From a virus, in the IMG/VR virus record IMGVR_UViG_3300046718_000648, positions 1 through 25,675 of that record: a stretch of 25,675 nucleotides of DNA; one strand, written 5' to 3'. The position numbers and the translations under genes are program-made. Under the pieces are notes generated by a model, which did not search any database, was not told the origin of the DNA, and saw nothing but the letters and a program-made list of their open reading frames with translations. This document shows positions 1 to 5,734 of this stretch, in pieces (position 1 is the first letter of the stretch; each line of letters begins with the position of its first letter).

Positions 1-212
1 ACCGTTGGTCGAGCTCGACACTGCTGCGGTGGATCTGTTGCTGAGTGCTAATATGAGAAACAGATCAATTTATCTGAAATTAGGGGATTGATTAGATTCT
101 CAGATAAGAGACACTGGCATGATATCTTTCCAGAACTAACCCCCAAGAATACCAGACTACCCTAGCACTCAGCAACAGATCCACCGCAGCAGTGTCGAGC
201 TCGACCAACGGT
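1..212. repeat. 50-bp perfect inverted repeat around an AT-rich 112-nt centre
   Basis: Bases 1-50 are the exact reverse complement of 163-212, leaving a 112-nt centre (51-162). The arms are GC-rich and each contains the 12-bp palindrome GTCGAGCTCGAC. The centre is clearly AT-richer than the rest of the window, carries a smaller inverted repeat TATCTGA...TCAGATA, and holds no plausible gene. The left arm begins at base 1, so the repeat may continue outside the window. Possible readings are a MITE-like element, an invertible segment, a terminal structure of a linear genome, or an assembly/amplification foldback artefact at a contig end. The sequence alone does not decide. Confidence 0.9.
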
Positions 213-527
213 AGGCCTCGAGGCCCAGTGGGGCCGGGTGGCCGGTAGCCGCAGCCAACAACGCCATCGTGGCAGTGTCAGCCTCGAGCAACGTAGGCTC
301 GAGGCAACGGCTGCCTGGCACGGGCGCTTGGCCACGGCGTTGGGTCTGGAGCGATCTGTGCGTGTGCACCCCACAGTTCCCCCGCCGTATGGAAAACCGG
401 TCTTTCCGAGAGGGGTTCCGATCGCGATCCCCACAGTCCCCCCTCCCCATAAAAAGACGGGGTTTCCCTGACCGCTTTGCATCGGATCTATAAGGACGAA
501 ATAATCGCGCGGGGAGCGAAAAAAGAT
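213..527. other. Palindrome-rich intergenic region without a credible gene
   Basis: No convincing coding sequence is seen. The stretch holds GGCCTCGAGGCC (214-225, perfect palindrome), a 9-bp hairpin GCCTCGAGC/GCTCGAGGC (281-289 with 297-305, 7-nt loop), GATCGCGATC (420-429), and the motif CCCCACAGT repeated at 369-377 and 429-437, each followed by a C-rich run and spaced exactly 60 bp apart. The second repeat is followed by an A/T-richer stretch. It may be a regulatory or replication region upstream of the promoter at 528; the role is inferred only from position and symmetry. Confidence 0.5.
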
Positions 528-582
528 TTGACGCCCACGATTTCGCACGGTACAGTCTGATCATTGGACGCGGCAATCACGC
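528..582 (+). promoter_or_regulatory. Sigma70-like promoter plus conserved leader motif (copy 1)
   Basis: TTGACG (528-533), a 17-nt spacer and TACAGT (551-556) form a good vegetative promoter. Thirteen bases after the -10 box comes the 14-mer CGCGGCAATCACGC (569-582). The same 14-mer, at the same 41-base distance from a TTGACG, occurs at 1900-1954. The promoter probably drives the GP88 gene at 633. The leader motif may be a protein-binding site or a 5' UTR element. Confidence 0.6.
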
Positions 583-632
583 CGGGTCGGGAAGCGGCAT
601 CTCGCCGGTCCTGGTAGCGGAGAATACCGATC

Positions 633-1430
633 ATGCAATTCCCCAGATTTTTCTCGATGGACAATCCGAAGGCTGTGAAGGCGCGCGGGTACGGGTACCT
701 GAACGCGATCAACTACATGGCCCCGGCCTCGAGCGGTGGTGTAGGCAATCTTTGCCCGCACGCGTCGCCGGGCTGCATTGCCTTGTGTCTGGGGCGGGAA
801 AGCGGGCAAGCGGCCATGGTGTCGCGCGCCACGGGTACCAACAATGTGCGCGATAGCCGCGAGCGGAAGGCGCGGTATTTCATGACCGAGCGCGCGTCTT
901 ACATGGCGGAGATGATGAGCGCGATCGCAGCGGCGGCGCGCGCGGCCAAGCGGGCGAGGCTGAAGCTTGCCGTGCGGCCGAACGGGAGCAGCGACATTGC
1001 CTACGAAGGCCTGCGCGTGGCGATCGATGCGTCCTTTGCGAAGGAATTGTCGCGGGTATCGGGGCTGAAAGTTGTTGCGGGCAATCACACAATCTTTAGC
1101 GCGTTCCCGAGCGTGCAGTTTCTCGACTACACCAAGAACTGGATCCGGTTCTCGCGGCCTTTGCCGGCGAATTACGACCTGACCTTCTCGCTGTCGGAAG
1201 GCAATCTGGACAAGGCTTTGCCGCTGCTGGCGCAGGGTCACAACGTGGCGGCCATCTTTGCGGGCACGGCGGAAGAGCGCCCTGCGGTGTTTCACGGCTT
1301 TGCGGTGATCGACGGCGACAAGCATGACCTGCGCTTCCTCGATCCGAAGGGCAAGGTTGTAGGATTGACGCCCAAGGGGATGAAGGCGAAGCGGGACACG
1401 TCTGGGATGGTCCAGCGGGTTGCGGCATAG
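633..1430 (+). CDS. GP88-family phage protein
   Basis: A 265-residue protein matching what I know of the phage gene-product-88 family (first named in mycobacteriophages). The features seen are an N-terminal NLCPHASPGC segment with three cysteines (C41, C48, C52; spacing C-x6-C-x3-C), a downstream SRATGTNNVRDSR-type basic stretch, and the signature RPNGSSDIAYE at about residues 115-125. The cysteine cluster suggests a metal or Fe-S site, but the biochemical function of the family is not known to me. It is the first gene after the promoter at 528. A weak GGAG lies about 10 nt before the ATG. No membrane segment or signal peptide is visible. Confidence 0.8.
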   Translation: MQFPRFFSMDNPKAVKARGYGYLNAINYMAPASSGGVGNLCPHASPGCIALCLGRESGQAAMVSRATGTNNVRDSRERKARYFMTERASYMAEMMSAIAAAARAAKRARLKLAVRPNGSSDIAYEGLRVAIDASFAKELSRVSGLKVVAGNHTIFSAFPSVQFLDYTKNWIRFSRPLPANYDLTFSLSEGNLDKALPLLAQGHNVAAIFAGTAEERPAVFHGFAVIDGDKHDLRFLDPKGKVVGLTPKGMKAKRDTSGMVQRVAA

Positions 1431-1436
1431 GTCGAA

Positions 1437-1454
1437 ACGGGGAGTGATCCCCGT
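1437..1454 (+). terminator. Short hairpin after the GP88 gene (attenuator-like, no U-run)
   Basis: ACGGGG-agtgat-CCCCGT forms a 6-bp stem seven bases after the GP88 stop. It is not followed by a T-run, so it is not a canonical intrinsic terminator. It could be an attenuator or an mRNA 3'-end stabiliser. Confidence 0.3.
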
Positions 1455-1507
1455 CGGCGGGTATGGCCCGTCCTGATGATGACCAATCGGTAGAAGGAAC
1501 CGGAGAC

Positions 1508-1669
1508 ATGACGAAATACATGATCAATTTCTCGAACGCGGGCGGCGCATTGGATTGCCGTGTCGTGGAGCGCAAGGAAGAGATCCGCGCGGCGGTGCTG
1601 GATGTGATCAGTTGCTGCGCGGAAATGCTGCCGGGCGATGTGATCGAGGTATCCGAGGTCGAGGAGTAA
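1508..1669 (+). CDS. Small acidic hypothetical protein (53 aa)
   Basis: The reading frame is open further upstream, but the start chosen is the ATG at 1508 because it follows AAGGAACCGGAGAC, a ribosome-site leader shared almost exactly with the gene at 1985. The product is MTKYMINFSNAGGALDC... ending VIEVSEVEE: a predicted beta strand, a helix (KEEIRAAVLDVISCCAEML) and an acidic tail. I do not recognise the family. Five bases separate its stop from the next gene, with which it is surely co-transcribed. Confidence 0.6.
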   Translation: MTKYMINFSNAGGALDCRVVERKEEIRAAVLDVISCCAEMLPGDVIEVSEVEE

Positions 1670-1674
1670 CCCCG

Positions 1675-1914
1675 ATGATGAACACAGGCACGCGCGTGAA
1701 GCTGATTCGCCCCGTCGACCGCTACCCGGATTTCATTGCGCCGCTGGGCGCGACCGGCACGGTGGTCGAAAACACGGGGGATTTCATCAGCGTCAAGCTC
1801 GATGCGCCGCTGGCGGGAGCCGAGGAGTGGGACAATTGCGTCATGTGGGGCGCGGATTGTCTGGAGACGCTCGCCGACTTCGCGGAGGATGTGTGCGTGT
1901 TGACGCACGATTGA
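1675..1914 (+). CDS. Small hypothetical protein, possible SH3/KOW-like barrel (79 aa)
   Basis: The start is the ATG at 1675 (a second ATG follows at 1678), 8 nt after GAGGAG, which overlaps the end of the preceding gene. The N-terminal pattern GTRVKLIRP...GATGTVVE...DFISVKLDAP, with alternating hydrophobic strands and glycine turns, is reminiscent of KOW/SH3-type small barrels; this is a guess from pattern only. The last codons contain the -35 element (TTGACG, 1900-1905) of the next promoter, so coding and regulatory functions overlap here. Confidence 0.6.
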   Translation: MMNTGTRVKLIRPVDRYPDFIAPLGATGTVVENTGDFISVKLDAPLAGAEEWDNCVMWGADCLETLADFAEDVCVLTHD

Positions 1915-1954
1915 TCACGCTATAGATTTCACTCTGATGCCGCGGCAATCACGC
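1900..1954 (+). promoter_or_regulatory. Promoter plus conserved leader motif (copy 2)
   Basis: TTGACG at 1900-1905 lies within the last codons of the upstream gene. A -10-like TATAGA at 1921-1926 (spacing only 15) or an overlapping hexamer follows. CGCGGCAATCACGC occurs at 1941-1954, identical to 569-582 and again 41 bases from the TTGACG start. The module is followed by the AAGGAACCGGA ribosome-site leader and the gene at 1985. Confidence 0.5.
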
Positions 1955-1984
1955 ACGCGGCGAGGCACGGAAGGAACCGGACAC

Positions 1985-2209
1985 ATGACACCCTATTCAC
2001 ACCTCGAGCACCGCTCCCTGGTCGCGCAAGCGGCCCTGGCCAAGGTCAGGGAGTTGCTGGCGGGCGGCGACGCGATCGGGGCGCAGCTGGCCCTATGGCA
2101 CATTCAGGACGCGGTTGACGCGGCGTACTGGGCGGGATCGTCCGACGGCATTGACCGCATGATGGACAGCCTGTCGCGCCCACGGGTGACCGTGGCAGGG
2201 GAGGGCTGA
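1985..2209 (+). CDS. Small helical hypothetical protein (74 aa)
   Basis: The ATG at 1985 is preferred over an upstream in-frame ATG (1937) because it follows the repeated leader AAGGAACCGGACAC. The protein (MTPYSHLEHRSLVAQAAL...) is mostly helical and Ala/Leu-rich, with AQAALAKVRELLAGGDAIGAQLALWHIQDAVDAAYW in the middle. No family is recognised. The stop is followed after three bases by the next ATG in the recurring junction GCTGACCCATGGC. Confidence 0.6.
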   Translation: MTPYSHLEHRSLVAQAALAKVRELLAGGDAIGAQLALWHIQDAVDAAYWAGSSDGIDRMMDSLSRPRVTVAGEG

Positions 2210-2212
2210 CCC

Positions 2213-2413
2213 ATGGCCCAGCAACAACGCAACGATTACCGCAACGATTACTACGCGCGGGCGGCGGGCGGGGAGACTTGGCACATTTACGGGCCGCGCG
2301 GCTTTCTCGGCGCGGTCGAGGTGCCGGGCGACGACCTCGACGACGTGCTGGCGGCGGCGCAGGAAAGGGGCTTGGTCCCCGCTGCCGTCACCGTGCTGGA
2401 AGAGAGGATCTGA
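2213..2413 (+). CDS. Small hypothetical protein (66 aa)
   Basis: It starts with MAQQQRNDYRNDYYARAAGGE, a Gln/Asn/Tyr-rich polar N-terminus, and continues with a strand-helix unit (WHIYGPRGFLGAVEVPGDDLDDVLAAAQERG). A ribosome site (GGGGAGGG) overlaps the end of the upstream gene. No domain is recognised. Three bases separate it from the next gene, consistent with translational coupling. Confidence 0.6.
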   Translation: MAQQQRNDYRNDYYARAAGGETWHIYGPRGFLGAVEVPGDDLDDVLAAAQERGLVPAAVTVLEERI

Positions 2414-2416
2414 CCC

Positions 2417-2734
2417 ATGGCCAAGATCCGGCGGATTGTTGACGGCAAGGTTTACGACACATCGACCGCGACGCTGGTGGCGCTGCTGCCGTGTCGGGTC
2501 GGCGTGACCGATTTCGACTGGCACGAGACGGGGGTTTACCTGACCCGCAAGGGGGCGTGGTTCCTGGCCGGCCGGGGCGATGCCAATTCGATGTGGGCGG
2601 TGCAGGTGGACCGCAACAGTTGGAACGGCGGCTCGGGGCTGCGGGTGCTGAGCGCGAAAGAGGCGCGCGCCTGGCTCGAGGGCGCGGACGCGCAGGACGC
2701 GCTGCTGCAGCACTTCGCGATCGAGGAGGGCTGA
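2417..2734 (+). CDS. Conserved small phage/plasmid-type protein of unknown function (105 aa)
   Basis: The architecture (IVDGKVYDTSTATLVALL, then HETGVYLTRKGAWFLAGRG, then LRVLSAKEARAWLEG) matches a small protein I have often seen on phages and plasmids, in which a 'G-x-YDTxTAT' start, a 'TxKGxWFL' centre and a C-terminal 'LSxxEAxxWLE' helix recur. No function is established to my knowledge. GAGAGGATC lies upstream of the ATG, and the stop joins the next gene through GCTGACCCATGGC. Confidence 0.7.
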   Translation: MAKIRRIVDGKVYDTSTATLVALLPCRVGVTDFDWHETGVYLTRKGAWFLAGRGDANSMWAVQVDRNSWNGGSGLRVLSAKEARAWLEGADAQDALLQHFAIEEG

Positions 2735-2737
2735 CCC

Positions 2738-3013
2738 ATGGCCATGTACCACGACAACCCACGGCGCTCTGTCAATCCTGACTTCGAGCCGGTCAGGCTC
2801 ACCCGCGAGGTGTGCCGCGAGCGCGCCCGAGCCTTTTGCGCCGCCCATGGCTGTGGGGCCCCCGAAGGGGGGGGCATCGCATGGACGATGCGCGATCTGC
2901 GGAATTACGGCACTCCCCCCGGCTACTATCTGCCGGAGGACGTTGATTTCAACGGCCCCGGCACCATCACCGCCATCGCGGCGTTCCTGCGCGCCAACCT
3001 GCGGCGGCACTGA
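2738..3013 (+). CDS. Hypothetical protein (91 aa) containing a GC-hairpin repeat
   Basis: MAMYHDNPRRSVNPDF..., ending in IAAFLRANLRRH. The middle reads CGAPEGGGIAW, encoded by a GGGGCCCCCGAAGGGGG hairpin (2855-2871) related to the repeats at 3411, 3587 and 4381, so this segment may be an inserted repeat rather than conserved protein. No family is recognised. Its TGA overlaps the next ATG by one base (TGATG). Confidence 0.6.
   Translation: MAMYHDNPRRSVNPDFEPVRLTREVCRERARAFCAAHGCGAPEGGGIAWTMRDLRNYGTPPGYYLPEDVDFNGPGTITAIAAFLRANLRRH
2855..2871 (+). repeat. GC hairpin repeat, divergent copy
   Basis: GGGGCCCCCGAAGGGGG, a CCCCC/GGGGG stem with a short loop, inside the 91-aa gene. It is related to the 23-base identical repeats at 3411-3433 and 3587-3609. 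Confidence 0.6.
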
Positions 3014-3132
3014 TGGACCCGATGAACCTTGCCTTGGTCGGGGTCTTCATGGCCGATTTCAAGTGGGTCCTGGGGGCGGCGATCGGCGGCCCCGTCGTCC
3101 TCGGCTGGCTCCTGCACTGGTGGATAAGATGA
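3013..3132 (+). CDS. Tiny single-span membrane protein (39 aa)
   Basis: An ATG at 3013 overlaps the upstream TGA (TGATG), and the frame ends at 3132, overlapping the start of the HTH gene (ATGA). The product is MDPMNLALVGVFMADF, then KWVLGAAIGGPVVLGWLL, then HWWIR: hydrophobic for most of its length, Trp-rich at the end, with a C-terminal basic residue. Precise coupling on both sides argues that it is real despite its length. Role unknown. Confidence 0.6.
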   Translation: MDPMNLALVGVFMADFKWVLGAAIGGPVVLGWLLHWWIR

Positions 3133-3617
3133 GCCGGCGGCCGGATGATCCGATGCGCCAAGCATTTGCGGCGGCGCTGAAGGCGGCGATGGCGCGGCAA
3201 GGGCTCACCGCCTCGCAACTGGCGCGGCTGGTGTGGGGGACGATCAAGGACAAGCGCGGGTATGACGTGTCGCGCGGCCGCGATCGCATCGGGCATTATT
3301 TGCGCGGCACGAGCTATCCCGATCCGGCCAATCTCATCAGGCTGGCGGCTGCGCTGGGCGTGCCGGCGGCGACCCTGGTGCCGCCGATCGTTCCAACGGG
3401 CTCGAGAGGGTCTGGGGCCCCCGGAGGGGGAGGGGCAGCGGCCCCTGTGATCCCCGGCATCCCCGCGGCAGCCTGGGGCGCGGCGCTGCAATGGATCGAG
3501 GATCACCCGTGGATGGTGGCGGGGCTGGACGAGGAGCGGCGGCGCTACCTGCCCTTTGCGCTGGCGGCGCTGTGGCAAGCGGGCCGTCTGGGGCCCCCGG
3601 AGGGGGAGGATTCGTGA
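3129..3617 (+). CDS. XRE-type helix-turn-helix protein (162 aa)
   Basis: The start is the ATG at 3129, coupled by ATGA to the small membrane gene. Residues about 10-75 look like a Cro/C1-type helix-turn-helix (LTASQLARLVWG, then HYLRGTSYPDPANLIRLAAALGV), a DNA-binding domain used by phage repressors and antirepressors. A low-complexity Gly/Pro linker (GSGAPGGGGAAAP) is encoded by the 23-base GC repeat at 3411. The C-terminal part (WGAALQWIEDHPWMVAGLDEERRR) is of unknown function and ends in a second repeat copy. It could regulate the phage; no cognate operator is evident. Confidence 0.7.
   Translation: MSRRPDDPMRQAFAAALKAAMARQGLTASQLARLVWGTIKDKRGYDVSRGRDRIGHYLRGTSYPDPANLIRLAAALGVPAATLVPPIVPTGSRGSGAPGGGGAAAPVIPGIPAAAWGAALQWIEDHPWMVAGLDEERRRYLPFALAALWQAGRLGPPEGEDS
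3411..3433 (+). repeat. GC hairpin repeat, copy A
   Basis: A 23-base sequence TCTGGGGCCCCCGG + AGGGGGAGG, identical to 3587-3609. It folds as CCCCC-gga-GGGGG and carries a Shine-Dalgarno-like GGAGGGGGAGG. Here it lies inside a gene and encodes a Gly/Pro linker. Confidence 0.8.
3587..3609 (+). repeat. GC hairpin repeat, copy B, doubling as a ribosome site
   Basis: Identical to 3411-3433. It encodes the last residues of the HTH protein, and its GGAGGGGGAGGA sits 7 nt before the ATG at 3617, so it acts as the Shine-Dalgarno of the next gene. Confidence 0.8.
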
Positions 3618-3910
3618 TGACCGAGGAACAACCCAACTGGCAACCCAACCCGCTGCTCCATGCCTTCGTGGCCCTCGTCTATGGCCGGGTGTGGCAGATG
3701 CCCCTGGCCGAGGATCTCGGGGTGAATCTCAGGACCGTGCAGCGCTGGGCCTCGGGCAAGCAGGCCCCGCCGCCCGGGATCTACGCCCGGCTGGCGGCGC
3801 TGGCCCGGGCGCGCGTGGCCGAGCTCGAGGAGTTGCTGCCGGCGCTGATGGATGCGGCGGAGCCCTTGGACGAGGACGATCCGGACTATGTCGAGGACGA
3901 GAACCCATGA
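3617..3910 (+). CDS. Small helix-turn-helix protein (97 aa)
   Basis: The ATG at 3617 shares a base with the TGA of the upstream HTH gene (TGATG) and is preceded by the repeat-borne ribosome site. The central segment (MPLAEDLGVNLRTVQRWASGKQAPPPGIYARLAAL) reads as a helix-turn-helix with the typical 'TVQRWxSGKxxPP' recognition-helix pattern. A strongly acidic C-terminus follows (EPLDEDDPDYVEDENP). It may be a second DNA-binding regulator or a structural adaptor acting with the preceding protein. Confidence 0.7.
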   Translation: MTEEQPNWQPNPLLHAFVALVYGRVWQMPLAEDLGVNLRTVQRWASGKQAPPPGIYARLAALARARVAELEELLPALMDAAEPLDEDDPDYVEDENP

Positions 3911-4377
3911 GCCTGCTGGATGAGCTGGTCACCGATGCGACCATGGCGCTGCATCACTTGGTCCAGACCCAGAAGCCCAAGAGCCTGACACCCATCTTCT
4001 TCGCCGTGGATGCCGAGGGGACGACCCATGTCCTCGGCACCCCGTGGGCCTGCCCCGAGGAGAAGACCGCGGCGCTGCGGGCGCTGAAGGAGGAGTTCCG
4101 GAAGCGGCAGATCATTGCTTATGTGCATATGTCGGAGGCGTGGATTGCGTATGTCGAGAAGGATGACCCGGCCGCTGTTCATGGCCGCATCGCCGACCGG
4201 CCCGACCGGGTCGAGGCCGTGGTCATGGCGGCGACGGACGGGACCGACACGCGGCACCGGGTCTATGACATCACGCGCGACCGCAAGGGGCGCATCGTCG
4301 CCCTGGCCCTGCGGCCGGAGCTGGAAGGGATGACCGATCCGCCGCAGGGGCGCATGTTCGAGTTGCTCGAGACTTAA
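3907..4377 (+). CDS. Hypothetical protein (156 aa)
   Basis: It is coupled to the upstream gene by ATGA. The product has an N-terminal helix, an alternating strand segment (LTPIFFAVDAEGTTHVLGTPW), a helix rich in Lys/Glu (EEKTAALRALKEEFRKRQ), then strands (IIAYVHMSEAWIAYVEKDD) and a C-terminal mixed region (VVMAATDGTDTRHRVYDITRDRKGRIVAL). The alternation suggests a compact alpha/beta protein. I do not recognise the family. The stop is followed by the fourth GC repeat at 4381. Confidence 0.65.
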   Translation: MSLLDELVTDATMALHHLVQTQKPKSLTPIFFAVDAEGTTHVLGTPWACPEEKTAALRALKEEFRKRQIIAYVHMSEAWIAYVEKDDPAAVHGRIADRPDRVEAVVMAATDGTDTRHRVYDITRDRKGRIVALALRPELEGMTDPPQGRMFELLET

Positions 4378-4380
4378 CAA

Positions 4381-4395
4381 CCCCCGGAGGGGAGG
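4381..4395 (+). repeat. Short GC hairpin repeat acting as a ribosome site
   Basis: CCCCCGGAGGGGAGG, a shortened version of the 3411/3587 repeat, lies in the 27-nt gap before the ATG at 4405 and supplies its Shine-Dalgarno. Confidence 0.6.
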
Positions 4396-4404
4396 CCGTA
4401 GCCC

Positions 4405-4734
4405 ATGAACGCGGAGCAGCGGGCGATGATGCGGGACCTGACGCGCAAGTTCATGAAGGTCGCCCGCGGCAAGCTGGTCGAGGGCGGCTGGGCCGGGTTC
4501 CGCGACACCTCGATCAAGCCGGATGCGCCCGAGGCGCAGCTCACCGACATGAAGGCCTCGTTCTTTGCCGGCGCGACCTATTGCTACCTGACCCTGGTCG
4601 CGGTCATCGACGAGGCCATGCCGCTGGAGGAATCGACCGCGGTCGTGGCCGCGATCGACGCCGAGCTGGTCGAGCACAGCAAGGCCCTCGCCGCGCTCAT
4701 GGCGGCGGGCTTGAAGACGGACGGCAATGCATGA
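4405..4734 (+). CDS. Hypothetical helical protein (109 aa)
   Basis: MNAEQRAMMRDLTRKFMKVARGKLVEGG..., nearly all helical, with a central segment containing KASFFAGATYCYLTLVAVIDEAMP. It probably belongs to a small phage family of unknown function. The ribosome site comes from the GC repeat at 4381. Its TGA overlaps the methyltransferase ATG (ATGA), so the two are translated together. Confidence 0.65.
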   Translation: MNAEQRAMMRDLTRKFMKVARGKLVEGGWAGFRDTSIKPDAPEAQLTDMKASFFAGATYCYLTLVAVIDEAMPLEESTAVVAAIDAELVEHSKALAALMAAGLKTDGNA

Positions 4735-5651
4735 GGCCGCTCGCGATCGATCTCTTCTGCGGCCTCGGCGGCTGGACCGAGGGGCTGCTCGCCGAGGGCT
4801 ACGAGGTCGTCGGCTTCGACCTCGAGGCGCACCAGTACGGCGCGCATCGCTATCCGGCCCAGCTGGTGGTGCAGGACGTGCTGACCCTGCACGGGTCGCA
4901 GTTCCGGGACGCGGCGCTGATCGTCGCCTCGCCGCCGTGCCAGGCCTACAGCTACCGCGCCATGCCGTGGCAGCGGGCCAGGGCGCTGCCGCCGCCGGAC
5001 AACACATTGTTTGAAAGCTGTTTCAGGCTGCAGCGCGAGGCGAGCGCCGCGGCCGGGCGTCACATCCCCCTGGTGGTCGAGAACGTGCGCGGGGCCCAGA
5101 AATGGGTCGGGCGGGCGCGCTGGAATTACGGCAGCTTCTACTTGTGGGGCGACGTGCCGGCCTTGATGCCGATCGTCTTCAGGGCAGCGAAGTCGGTAGG
5201 CTGCGGCGCGAATGTTCCGGGTATCGGTTGGACTGGTTTTGCCAACGCAGGTTGGCGTGACCACCACACGAAAAACAGCGGCGGCTCGTGGTTCGCGGTG
5301 GCGCACAACACGGGGAGCGGCAAGGGGCAGAACCCGGTCGAGGCCCTGGCCCGAGACGGGATGAAGGGTGTCCCGCATCGCACGGCAGGGCACTGGACCA
5401 ACCCCGCCGAGCATGAGGGCGTGAAGCAGGGCGGGTCGGGCGCGGCGTGGTGGGACGAGACCCTCGACGCGCGCCGCCGGGAGGCGACCGCGATCAAGAA
5501 CGGGAGCGACTGGTTCGGCCCGGGCGAGGACGCCTCGCTGCAGCGGCGGTTCGGCAGCAAGACCTCGGGGCGGAAGTTCGCCTCGGCGATGATCGCCAAG
5601 ATCCCGCTGGCGCTCGCGCGCCACATCGCGGCGGTTTACCGGCCAACATAA
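4731..5651 (+). CDS. DNA cytosine-5 methyltransferase, orphan
   Basis: A 306-residue C5 cytosine methyltransferase, which would transfer a methyl group from S-adenosylmethionine to cytosine C5. Motif I (DLFCGLGGWTEG, residues 7-18) binds the cofactor, motif IV SPPCQAYSYR holds the catalytic Cys70, motif VI is ENV at 117-119, and QRR/KFASAMIAKIPLALARHIAAVY resembles the C-terminal motifs. The length is at the short end of the family. No restriction nuclease is adjacent, so it probably protects phage DNA against host restriction. The target-recognition part (encoded near 5170-5290) uses visibly less GC-rich codons, hinting at recombinational swapping. The ATG at 4731 is fixed by the ATGA overlap. 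Confidence 0.88.
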   Translation: MRPLAIDLFCGLGGWTEGLLAEGYEVVGFDLEAHQYGAHRYPAQLVVQDVLTLHGSQFRDAALIVASPPCQAYSYRAMPWQRARALPPPDNTLFESCFRLQREASAAAGRHIPLVVENVRGAQKWVGRARWNYGSFYLWGDVPALMPIVFRAAKSVGCGANVPGIGWTGFANAGWRDHHTKNSGGSWFAVAHNTGSGKGQNPVEALARDGMKGVPHRTAGHWTNPAEHEGVKQGGSGAAWWDETLDARRREATAIKNGSDWFGPGEDASLQRRFGSKTSGRKFASAMIAKIPLALARHIAAVYRPT

Positions 5652-5691
5652 AAAAGGACCGCTGCCAGCGGGGTAGTGCCGGCAGCGGCCC
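5650..5691 (-). terminator. Intrinsic terminator for the leftward PEP-CTERM gene
   Basis: Read on the minus strand, CCGCTGCC/GGCAGCGG (5681-5688 with 5659-5666) forms a stem followed by a run of T (plus-strand A-run at 5650-5655). It lies 44 bases after the PEP-CTERM stop. Confidence 0.75.
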
Positions 5692-5734
5692 CCAGTTCAC
5701 TGGGTGGATGTTGGAAGCACCCAGGGGAACGGAT

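Noticed and set aside
1-212. Protelomerase telomere site (N15-type)
   Set aside because: Known sites are near-continuous palindromes without a long unpaired centre, and no protelomerase is visible; kept only as a remote alternative.
162-576. Leftward open frames in the left-edge region
   Set aside because: Their repeats merely reflect the DNA repeats (CCCCACAGT) and the inverted arm; no start context.
3886-5624. Long leftward open frames opposite the early operon (373 and 346 residues)
   Set aside because: Arg/Pro/Ala-rich translations typical of antisense frames in GC-rich DNA; the plus-strand genes there have recognisable motifs and tight junctions.
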